Positions 28,525-35,706 of a stretch of 64,000 bases of DNA are shown here, piece after piece (the stretch's first letter is position 1; every line of letters starts with the position of its first letter). The stretch is from Dyadobacter jiangsuensis (lineage in GTDB: Bacteria > Bacteroidota > Bacteroidia > Cytophagales > Spirosomataceae): NCBI RefSeq assembly GCF_003014695.1, contig NZ_PYAS01000013.1, positions 1 to 64,000 on the forward strand, given 5' to 3'. A model generated the notes under the pieces. The model was not told the origin of the DNA. It saw only the letters and a list, made by a program, of their open reading frames with translations, and did not search any database. The translations under genes were made by a program, and so were the position numbers.

Positions 28525-29421
28525 ATGAACAGACGGAATTTTCTGCAAAACACTTCATGGGCGATGGCCGCTACCATCGCGGGTACCGGCTGGCTCGAAG
28601 CCGCTATAAAGAAAGGGGACATTAAAATTGGATATTCTGCCATTACCTGGGGCGGGAAGGACGAACAGGCCATGGCCGATCTGGCCGGGCTGGGCTTCAA
28701 GGGTATTCAGCTGCGGGCCAATACCTTCGGGCCTTACCGTAACAAGCCTTCCGAATTGAAAGATGCCCTGGTTAAAAACAATCTTACGCTCTGCATGTTT
28801 TCGAGTGGCAACGTGGAGATCGATCCGGCCAAACTTGAAAGTACGGTGGATACGCACGTGGCGCACGCGAGCTTTGTGAAGGCATTGGGTGGTAATGCGA
28901 TGCAGCTCACCAATAGTCTTCGCCCGAAAGACCGCGCACCGTCGGTAGAAGAGCTGAAAAAGCTCGCGCAAGTCATGAATGAAGTCGGTAAGCAGACCGC
29001 CGACCTAGGCGTGCAGGCTGTTTACCACAACCATATGAACCAGCTTGGTGAAACCCCCGAGGAAGTGGATGCGATCGTGCAGGCCATGGACCCGCGTTAC
29101 ATCAAGTTGCTGCTGGACATCGCGCATTACAAGCAGGGCGGCGGCGAGCCGCACGAGGCGATTATCAAGTATAAGGATATTCTGCATTCGTTGCATTTGA
29201 AAGACACCAAACCGGCCGAGACCAAAAGCGGTTACAAGTTTGTAGAACTGGGGCAGGGCAGAGTGGACGTTCCTGCGGTTTTCAAGGCTTTGGATAAAGT
29301 GAAGTTCAAAGGCTGGGCAGTGGTGGAACTCGATGGGGTACCAGACCCGGAAAAATCCCCGCTGATTTGTGCCGAAACTAACAAAAAGTATATCACCGAG
29401 GTTTTAAAATATCCATTGTAG
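28525..29421 (+). CDS. Exported sugar phosphate isomerase/epimerase-family TIM barrel
   Basis: A 298-residue protein of the AP-endonuclease-2-like TIM-barrel family (xylose-isomerase-like, metal-dependent). The N-terminus NRRNFLQNTSWAMAATIAG is a Tat-type signal, so it probably folds with its metal before export to the periplasm. Motifs include KIGYSAITWGGKDEQAM, GFKGIQLRANTFG, LGVQAVYHNHMNQLGETPEEVD, LLLDIAHYKQGGGEPH, LHLKDTKP and GWAVVELDGVPDP, with the Glu/Asp/His residues that bind the metal. Its neighbours (DUF1080, Gfo/Idh/MocA, DUF6807) suggest work on an oxidised (3-keto) sugar, for example as a 2-epimerase or lyase. That role is inference. Confidence 0.85.
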   Translation: MNRRNFLQNTSWAMAATIAGTGWLEAAIKKGDIKIGYSAITWGGKDEQAMADLAGLGFKGIQLRANTFGPYRNKPSELKDALVKNNLTLCMFSSGNVEIDPAKLESTVDTHVAHASFVKALGGNAMQLTNSLRPKDRAPSVEELKKLAQVMNEVGKQTADLGVQAVYHNHMNQLGETPEEVDAIVQAMDPRYIKLLLDIAHYKQGGGEPHEAIIKYKDILHSLHLKDTKPAETKSGYKFVELGQGRVDVPAVFKALDKVKFKGWAVVELDGVPDPEKSPLICAETNKKYITEVLKYPL

Positions 29422-29565
29422 TCCGAACTGGATTTGTAGGGGTATTCCTATTAATATTTCGTTATTAATGTAATAACTGATATTAGATAGGATGCCCTTT
29501 CGCATTTTTCAGTTATTCATCATTTTAATCAGCACAATGAAAAATTCCGATTACCGCTGGCAGCG

Positions 29566-30903
29566 ATGGCCGCGTTCCTCCTTACCGCTCCGCTTCAAGC
29601 TCAGAAATCAAAAGATGGCTGGGTAGACCTTTTCAACGGCAAGGACCTGACGGGCTGGAAACAACTCAACGGCCAGGCGAAATATGAAGTGAAAGACGGC
29701 GCCATCGTGGGCACTTCCGTGATGGGTACACCTAATTCATTCCTCACAACCGAGAAAGATTACGGTGATTTTATCCTCGAACTCGATGTAAAGGTTGATA
29801 ACAAGCTTAACTCGGGCATTCAGATCCGCAGTTTGTCGAAACCTGAATACATGAATGGCCGTGTGCATGGGTACCAGGTAGAAATCGACCCTAGCGACCG
29901 CGCTTATTCGGCCGGTATTTACGACGAAGCACGCCGCGGCTGGCTATATCCGCTCGACCTGAATCCGGAAGGCAAAAAAGCATTCAAGAGAGACGCCTGG
30001 AACAAATACCGCATCGAAGCGATCGGCAACTCGATCCGCACGTTCCTGAATGGAGTACCGGTGGCACACGTGGTGGACGACATGACGCCCGTGGGTTTCA
30101 TATGCCTGCAAGTACATGCCATCGGCAGTAAGGAAATGGAAGGTACCCAGGTGAGCTGGAAGAATGTACGTATTAAAACTGCCAACCTGAAACCAAGCCC
30201 GGCGAGCAATGTGCGCATTGTGAACCTGATTCCAAACAACCTCGATGCTGCGGAAAAAGCACAGGGCTATTCATTGCTGTATGATGGTAAATCGGTAGAT
30301 CAGTGGCGTTCATACGGCGGCACAGACTTCCCGGCCAAGCGTTGGAGTTATCAGGATGGCGTGATCAATATCTCTAAATCCGACGGCTCCGAAACCGGTA
30401 ATGACATCGTTACCCGCAAGCTTTACGGACCGGCGTTTGAATATGAATTTGAGTTTAAACTCACAGAAGGAGCCAACAGTGGCGTCAAATATTTCGTAGA
30501 TCAGAAATTCAATTCCAATGGCAAGTCGGGTATCGGCTGCGAATACCAGGTGCTCGACGACGAGCGTCACCCCGATGCGAAGCTGGGCAAGAATGGCAAC
30601 CGCACCATTGCTTCGTTTTATGATGTGATCCCTGCGGATCGTCCAAAGAATGCAGTGAAAAAGATCGGTGAGTGGAACCAGGGCCGTATTGTGGTACAGA
30701 AAGACGGCACCGTGCAGCATTTCCTGAATGGCTATAAAGTGGTGGAATATGTGCGCGGCTCCCCGCAGTTCAAGGAGTTTGTGGCAGGCTCAAAATTCGC
30801 CAAGTTTGAAGGTTTCGGGCTGTCTCAGGAGGGTAATCTGTTGTTGCAGGACCATGGCGACAATGTGTTTTTCCGCAGTTTGAAAGTGAAGGAGATTAAA
30901 TAG
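29566..30903 (+). CDS. Tandem DUF1080 (3-keto-disaccharide hydrolase-like) protein with lesioned signal peptide
   Basis: A 445-residue protein with two DUF1080 beta-sandwich domains: residues ~14-205 (WVDLFNGKDLTGWKQLNG, LNSGIQIRS, VHGYQVEID, WNKYRIEAIGNSIRTFLNG) and ~228-445 (YSLLYDGKSVDQWRSYGG, EGANSGVKYFVD, GCEYQVLDD, WNQGRIVVQKDG, HFLNGYKVVEY). DUF1080 proteins include 3-keto-disaccharide hydrolases. The frame begins at ATG 29566 (MAAFLLTAPLQAQ), which lacks the charged n-region. The upstream ATG at 29537 is out of frame by one base: one more A in the A-run at 29540-29544 would read MKKFRLPLAAMAAFLL, a perfect signal peptide. It is a sequencing error, a recent frameshift or slippage. Confidence 0.85.
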   Translation: MAAFLLTAPLQAQKSKDGWVDLFNGKDLTGWKQLNGQAKYEVKDGAIVGTSVMGTPNSFLTTEKDYGDFILELDVKVDNKLNSGIQIRSLSKPEYMNGRVHGYQVEIDPSDRAYSAGIYDEARRGWLYPLDLNPEGKKAFKRDAWNKYRIEAIGNSIRTFLNGVPVAHVVDDMTPVGFICLQVHAIGSKEMEGTQVSWKNVRIKTANLKPSPASNVRIVNLIPNNLDAAEKAQGYSLLYDGKSVDQWRSYGGTDFPAKRWSYQDGVINISKSDGSETGNDIVTRKLYGPAFEYEFEFKLTEGANSGVKYFVDQKFNSNGKSGIGCEYQVLDDERHPDAKLGKNGNRTIASFYDVIPADRPKNAVKKIGEWNQGRIVVQKDGTVQHFLNGYKVVEYVRGSPQFKEFVAGSKFAKFEGFGLSQEGNLLLQDHGDNVFFRSLKVKEIK

Positions 30904-31029
30904 TCCGAAATGGCGGAAAAAAGGTAAAAAATTACAGTAGATAAACGGGCATCCGACATTTAGAGACGATTGCCCGTAAATCGGACCGAATGGCAATCAA
31001 AAAGTCAACTTTTATTCAAATCCAATATC

Positions 31030-32370
31030 ATGACCAGTAGAAGGGATTTTCTTAAAAATGCAGCACTGGCTTCTGCGGGTGTCGCAGTAGGCGCCAATGC
31101 TTTCAGTGCGGCCAGCTACCGCCGTATCGTGGGAGCCAATGACCGCGTAAGGGTAGGTATCATCGGTTTCTCGGACCGTTTTCGCAGCTCGCTGGCACCT
31201 TCCTTCTCGGATCACGCCAAGGAACTGAACTTTGAGTTTATGGGTGTTTCCGATCTTTGGAACCGTCGCCGCGACGAAGCGGAGGCATTCATGAAAGGGA
31301 AACCTTATGCGGCAAGCGAATTTGTAAAAGCACGCAATAACGAAGAGTTGCTGGGTCGCAAGGATGTGGACGCGGTAATCATCAGTACTGCCGATTTTCA
31401 GCACGCATTGCATTGCGCGGAAGCCGTGAAGTCGGGCCGTGATGTGTATGTTGAAAAGCCATTTGCCGAGACGCTCGAAGATGCGAAGGTGGCATTGAAG
31501 GCAGTAGAAGCATCGAAGCAGATCGTGCAGGTAGGCTCGCAGCGCCGCAGTGCTCCCAACTACTGGGCGGCTTATGAATATATCAAATCGGGCAAATTTG
31601 GTGACATTACAACTGTTGAAATGACCTGGAACGTGAACCAGCCGGGTCGCTGGAGACGTAAAGACCTTGTTGCGCAAATCCGCAAGGAGGATACTGACTG
31701 GGACCGCTTCCTGATGAACCGTCCGAAAGTGGAGTGGAACCCGCGCTACTACCTCGAGTTCCGTCTGTTCTATCCGTACTCATCGGGTATTCCGGGACAA
31801 TGGATGGCTCACCAGATCGATACGGTACACTGGTTCTCAGGCCTCGACGCGCCGCGTAATGTGGTAGCTAACGGCGGTATTTACACCTGGAAAGACGGCC
31901 GTACGAATGTCGATACTTTCAGCGCAGCATTCGAATACGGTCCTTTCGACGACAAGAGCAAGGGCTTCCAGGTGATTTACTCTTCCCGCTTCAACAATGA
32001 GGCTGGCGGTGTGAAGGAGTACTACTATTCAAATGGCGGCATGATCAACCTCGATACGAACAAGATCACTTCCGAAGGCGGCTTGAAAGAGAAAGATGCC
32101 AAAGGAATGGGCTTGCAGGCGAATTTGCTTCCTGAAATGTCGCTGAAAACCGGTGATAAAATCGCGACCGACGCCAACACCGGCGCCGATCCGATGACTT
32201 CGCTGCACATGCGCAACTGGATGGAGTGTATCCGCAGCCGCAAGGAAACGAATGCACCTGCCCGTGTAGGTTTCAATCACTCGGTGGCGAATATTATGGC
32301 TACTAAGGCATTGCATACCGGAAAACGTGTGAACTGGGATCCGAAGAAAAAGGAAATCGTGCTTAGCTAA
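31030..32370 (+). CDS. Tat-exported Gfo/Idh/MocA-family oxidoreductase
   Basis: A 446-residue NAD(P)-dependent sugar dehydrogenase-like protein. The ATG at 31030 opens a clear Tat signal (TSRRDFLKNAALASAG), in line with export of a folded cofactor-bound enzyme. The Rossmann domain (residues ~35-160) contains the conserved EKP motif at 142-144 (VYVEKPFAET). The C-terminal domain carries YLEFRLFYPYSSGIPGQWMAHQIDTVHWF with the family's catalytic His region. The nucleotide-binding loop is odd: GIIGFSDRF instead of the usual GxGxxG. In 3-keto-glycoside pathways, this family performs the C3 oxidation or the matching reduction. The TTG or ATG codons upstream of 31030 would spoil the signal and are not used. 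Confidence 0.88.
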   Translation: MTSRRDFLKNAALASAGVAVGANAFSAASYRRIVGANDRVRVGIIGFSDRFRSSLAPSFSDHAKELNFEFMGVSDLWNRRRDEAEAFMKGKPYAASEFVKARNNEELLGRKDVDAVIISTADFQHALHCAEAVKSGRDVYVEKPFAETLEDAKVALKAVEASKQIVQVGSQRRSAPNYWAAYEYIKSGKFGDITTVEMTWNVNQPGRWRRKDLVAQIRKEDTDWDRFLMNRPKVEWNPRYYLEFRLFYPYSSGIPGQWMAHQIDTVHWFSGLDAPRNVVANGGIYTWKDGRTNVDTFSAAFEYGPFDDKSKGFQVIYSSRFNNEAGGVKEYYYSNGGMINLDTNKITSEGGLKEKDAKGMGLQANLLPEMSLKTGDKIATDANTGADPMTSLHMRNWMECIRSRKETNAPARVGFNHSVANIMATKALHTGKRVNWDPKKKEIVLS

Positions 32371-32390
32371 CCATTTTAAAAGATCAAACA

Positions 32391-33428
32391 GTGAATTTGA
32401 AACATACTGCTTTGGCACTGACCGCCGTTGCCTTTGCCGGAAGCGCTTTCGCACAGAAGGTGGATCTCGTCCGGAACGATAAGGACAAAAAAGTGGAGGT
32501 GAAGATCGATGGAAAGCCATTTACGGCATATTATTACCCCGGCGAGCAGAAACTGAAAAAGGCTGTACTCTACCCGGTAATGACCGCCAAAGGAACGGTG
32601 ATCACCCGCGGATGGCCACTCGATCCTCGCGCCGGCGAACGTGTGGATCACCCGCACCACGTAGGTATCTGGCTCAATTACGAGGATGTCAACGGTAATG
32701 ACTACTGGAATAACTCCGATGCCGTAAACCACGAAAAACGCGCTTACGGGACGATTATTCATACCGGCATCACTTCTGCAAAGAGCGGTAAAGACAAAGG
32801 TGAGCTCGTTGTTACGGCCGATTGGGTTGATAAAAACGGCACGCTGACCTTGAAAGAGGTAACCAAATACACTTTCAGCGGTAAAGGCGACACCCGTATT
32901 ATCGATCGCAGTACCACCCTGACAGCGGTATTGCCGGAGGTGAATATGCCCGATGTAAAAGACGGAATGTATGCGATTCGCGTGGCACGTGAGCTCGAAC
33001 TGCCTTCGAACAAGCCCGAAATCTTCACGGATGCAAGTGGTATTGCCACCAAAGTACCGGTGATGAACAATGAAGGCATTACCGGTAATTATCGTAACAG
33101 CAACGGTGTGGAAGGTGAAACGGTATGGGGCAAACGCGCGATCTGGTGTAACCTGACTGGCAAGATCAAGGACGAGAACATCAGCATTGCGATGATCGAC
33201 CACCCTAAAAACGTGGGCTATCCCGCTTATTGGCACGCGAGAGGTTACGGTTTGTTCGCTGTGAACCCGCTGGGCATGAAAGCGCTTAGCGACGGCAAGG
33301 AAACACTCAATTTTAAGTTGAAAAAAGGTGAATCGACGACCTTCCGTTACCGCCTGGTAATTGCTTCAGAGCATTTGAAAGATGCCACGCTGAACGACCT
33401 CGCAGCCGCGTACGCGAAGACGGAATAG
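32391..33428 (+). CDS. Exported DUF6807 (PmoA-like) protein
   Basis: A 345-residue protein with a Sec signal peptide (residues 1-22, ending AGSAFAQ). It begins with GTG at 32391. The rest matches the family once named methane oxygenase PmoA and now DUF6807: FTAYYYPGEQKLKKAVLYPV, WPLDPRAGERVDHPHHVGIWLNYEDVNG, IAMIDHPKNVGYPAYWHARGYG, LFAVNPLGMKAL. The family is not linked to methane oxidation in this phylum and commonly sits with DUF1080 and Gfo/Idh/MocA genes, where a sugar-processing or binding role is suspected. It starts 20 bp after the oxidoreductase stop and ends in a strong terminator. Confidence 0.85.
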   Translation: MNLKHTALALTAVAFAGSAFAQKVDLVRNDKDKKVEVKIDGKPFTAYYYPGEQKLKKAVLYPVMTAKGTVITRGWPLDPRAGERVDHPHHVGIWLNYEDVNGNDYWNNSDAVNHEKRAYGTIIHTGITSAKSGKDKGELVVTADWVDKNGTLTLKEVTKYTFSGKGDTRIIDRSTTLTAVLPEVNMPDVKDGMYAIRVARELELPSNKPEIFTDASGIATKVPVMNNEGITGNYRNSNGVEGETVWGKRAIWCNLTGKIKDENISIAMIDHPKNVGYPAYWHARGYGLFAVNPLGMKALSDGKETLNFKLKKGESTTFRYRLVIASEHLKDATLNDLAAAYAKTE

Positions 33429-33453
33429 TTTGTATAATAGCAGATTGAAAGGG

Positions 33454-33484
33454 TAGCCAGCGACTTTTCGCTGGCTATTTTTTT
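33454..33484 (+). terminator. Intrinsic terminator of the exported-enzyme locus
   Basis: A 9-bp perfect stem (TAGCCAGCG, 33454-33462, with 33469-33477), a 6-base loop and a run of seven T. Confidence 0.9.
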
Positions 33485-33505
33485 GCTACCTTAATATCTG
33501 TTAGA

Positions 33506-33985
33506 ATGGATTTAGAGCACTATGAAATTGAGAAATTAGATAAACGGACCTATCGCTTTTTCAGCACAGGATCGAAGGGTAAATTTGAAATGCGCGTAAA
33601 GTTCACCCATGTATGGAAAAATACCTTTAATCTTGGCTTCGGTGTACTAGATCCGATGACCGAAATACTGGACGATTTGATCGAACTCAGGAATGGCGAT
33701 AGCCAGAAGATATTGGCAACCGTGGCCAATACAGTCCTCATCTTTCTCGATCTATTTCCCCAAGTAAGCGTCTATGCAACCGGAAGCACCCGAGCGCGCA
33801 CACGACTTTATCAAATGGGTATCAATAGGATTTTACCACTTTTGAGCAATTATACAGTGACGGGATATAAGTCAAAAATCAGTCGTTGCGAAAATGTTGG
33901 CGAAGCGACTTTTAGCCGATACGGGCAATGGCGTGAGATTGAATTGGGAGTCGAGTACGACGCATTCTTGATTTGTAAGGAATGA
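33506..33985 (+). CDS. DUF6934-like protein of unknown function
   Basis: A 159-residue soluble protein with no signal or membrane segment. It shows MDLEHYEIEKLDKRTYRFFS, NGDSQKILATVANTVLIFLDLFP, VYATGSTRARTRLYQMGI and a C-terminal ELGVEYDAFLICKE. From memory this resembles the Bacteroidota family DUF6934, which has no known function; I cannot verify that. It is followed 33 bp later by a 52-codon basic-acidic mini-gene, and this large-plus-tiny pairing is reminiscent of two-gene modules such as toxin-antitoxin pairs, though nothing in the sequence proves it. Confidence 0.7.
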   Translation: MDLEHYEIEKLDKRTYRFFSTGSKGKFEMRVKFTHVWKNTFNLGFGVLDPMTEILDDLIELRNGDSQKILATVANTVLIFLDLFPQVSVYATGSTRARTRLYQMGINRILPLLSNYTVTGYKSKISRCENVGEATFSRYGQWREIELGVEYDAFLICKE

Positions 33986-34018
33986 ATGTTTAAATTGGAG
34001 TAACCAAAAAAGATAGCT

Positions 34019-34177
34019 ATGTCGGTAATAGAAATTAACAAAATTAAAGTGAAACGAGCTACTGGGCCGATAGTGCGCCCGGTTAATGAGGATGAATTCT
34101 TCGAAAAAAAGGCCAACGAGGCCAGGGCTTTTCTAGAAAAGCACCCCGTCCCCGAGCACCTTTTCAAAAAGAAATAA
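34019..34177 (+). CDS. 52-residue partner protein, unknown
   Basis: A small intact frame: MSVIEINKIKVKR at the start, a middle IVRPVNEDEFFEKKANE and an end HPVPEHLFKKK. It is highly charged (Lys/Glu), soluble and without Cys. It follows the DUF6934-like gene by 33 bp with an A-rich leader, and its stop abuts the stop of the convergent cupin gene with no base between. It is probably co-transcribed with the preceding gene. The function is unknown. Confidence 0.6.
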   Translation: MSVIEINKIKVKRATGPIVRPVNEDEFFEKKANEARAFLEKHPVPEHLFKKK

Positions 34178-34621
34178 CTACTTATCCATCGTTCCGGGAG
34201 AATGCCAGCTGATCACATGGTAGGTCGCAGGTGTTTTGCCTACGTTGCGGAGGGTGTGCATCTGGTTGGATGCCTGGAAAATGACCGAACCGGGGCCGAC
34301 TTTTTTCTTTTCTCCATTTGCTAGCGCCTCTACGGTGCCGTCCTTAATAATAATTACTTCTTCTTCCTGATGCTTGTGAGGCGCATGTGCGGCTTCGCCC
34401 GGATTCAATGTGGTCACGTGGCATTCGAGTTCATCAGTTGTGGCTGTCGGAGAACGGAAAAAGGTTCTTACAGAGCCGATGGCGGTCCCTCTTACAGCGA
34501 TATTGTTCCAGTCGAAAACGGTTGATTCAAGGATGCTGCCTTTGGGCTGGGCGATAATGCAGGTCAAGGTACAACAAACAGAGAGAGAGGCGACGGTTAA
34601 GTCTCGTTTAGTGATTTTCAT
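34178..34621 (-). CDS. Exported cupin-domain protein
   Basis: A 147-residue protein with an N-terminal hydrophobic signal (residues ~8-25, LTVASLSVCCTLTCIIA) and one cupin barrel. The metal-binding motif HAPHKHQEEEVIIIKDG (residues ~79-95) and the second motif SNQMHTLRNVGKTPATYHVI are intact. Such single-domain cupins bind a metal and small ligands; the substrate is unknown. It converges on the 34019-34177 mini-gene without spacing. The Cys pair in the signal region could indicate a lipoprotein, but no clear lipobox is visible. Confidence 0.85.
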   Translation of the reverse strand: MKITKRDLTVASLSVCCTLTCIIAQPKGSILESTVFDWNNIAVRGTAIGSVRTFFRSPTATTDELECHVTTLNPGEAAHAPHKHQEEEVIIIKDGTVEALANGEKKKVGPGSVIFQASNQMHTLRNVGKTPATYHVISWHSPGTMDK

Positions 34622-34828
34622 AATAGGGGGTATATTGAGTATTTTAAGTAGAAAGACTTCTATCTGGAATGTTTACCTTGAATATTATGTCAAAATAATT
34701 TAAATTTTTATTGGATTAGTTTTAAAAGCAATCTGCGAATGCCATAGTGTTTTGATAATGGGCAAATAAGCATTATCCTTGAAGCCGAAAGGCGGCAAAT
34801 GCTCCGCTATCGTTTTTGCGCTCAACCC

Positions 34829-35242
34829 ATGGAAGATCAATCAAGAAGAAAGTTCCTGCGAAATGCGGGAATGGCTTCGCTCGCCGCTGTTTCCCCTGTC
34901 ATTGCCGAGCCGGAAAGGACCAGGGAGCTGTTTATTCATCATGTTTTCTTTTACCTCAAAGAGCCTAATAATGCCCAGCACGAAGCGCAGCTTTTGGAGG
35001 GTTTGCATAAGCTCGCCAAGGCTCCGATGATCCAGTACGCGCATATCGGAAAGCCGGCGGTTACCAACCGTTCCGTGATCGTGAAGGACTACACAATTTC
35101 CTGGCTGTGTTTTTTCAAGAATATTATTGAAGAAGAGATCTATCAGACACACCCTGTCTACCTCGATTTTATCGAGCATAATGCCCATTTGTGGGAAAAA
35201 ATGGTGGTGTACGACTCGGTAGGGCCAAAGAAGATAGATTAA
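34829..35242 (+). CDS. Exported Dabb-family (stress-responsive A/B barrel) protein
   Basis: A 137-residue protein. The ATG at 34829 opens a Tat-like signal (QSRRKFLRNAGMASLAAV). The mature part is a ferredoxin-like alpha/beta barrel of the Dabb type: LFIHHVFFYLKEPNNAQHEAQLLEGL, TISWLCFFKNIIEEEIYQTHPVYLDFIEHN. Dabb proteins form dimers, and some bind small aromatic or polyketide-type compounds; the role here is unknown. The HxlR-type regulator starts 20 bp downstream, so the two are likely to be one operon. Confidence 0.8.
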   Translation: MEDQSRRKFLRNAGMASLAAVSPVIAEPERTRELFIHHVFFYLKEPNNAQHEAQLLEGLHKLAKAPMIQYAHIGKPAVTNRSVIVKDYTISWLCFFKNIIEEEIYQTHPVYLDFIEHNAHLWEKMVVYDSVGPKKID

Positions 35243-35262
35243 ATGTATTGAAGCGAAAAGCT

Positions 35263-35649
35263 ATGAAAGAGAATTTCAAGGAAAACCACCCCGAATGCCG
35301 GGAGATGATTCTGCCCGTACGCGACGCGCTGGATGTGATCAGCGGAAAATGGAAGATTTCTATCCTCATTGCCATGGCCTTGGGCAGCAAGCGGTTCATG
35401 GAATTACAGAATGCCATTCCGAATATTACCCCGCGTATGCTATCAAAGGAGCTGAAAGAGCTGGAAATGAACATGCTGGTAGAGCGCAAGGTGTACGATT
35501 CCTTCCCGCCGGTGATCGAGTATGAGCGTACCGAGCATGCCCGCACGCTCGAACCGTTGATCGAAGAACTCCGCAAATGGGGCGAATACCATCGCCTGGT
35601 AATTACCGGTACGAACATCGAGCATCCCGTAAAAGAATTGCAGGACTGA
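35263..35649 (+). CDS. HxlR-family transcriptional regulator
   Basis: A 128-residue winged-helix regulator. The ATG at 35263 (MKENFKENHPECREMILPV) is chosen over a longer frame that overlaps the Dabb gene. The HTH region shows VISGKWKISILIAMALGSKRFMELQNAIPNITPRMLSKELKELE, the family signature. The wing follows (VERKVYDSFPPVIEYERTEHA). One Cys near the N-terminus (PEC) is in the position used by redox- or electrophile-sensing HxlR members. It probably controls itself and the Dabb gene. Confidence 0.88.
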   Translation: MKENFKENHPECREMILPVRDALDVISGKWKISILIAMALGSKRFMELQNAIPNITPRMLSKELKELEMNMLVERKVYDSFPPVIEYERTEHARTLEPLIEELRKWGEYHRLVITGTNIEHPVKELQD

Positions 35650-35706
35650 GGTAGAGTCGCCGGCCCGGAGACTTTGTGATCTTGAAATAAAATTCGTTTG
35701 AATGTA

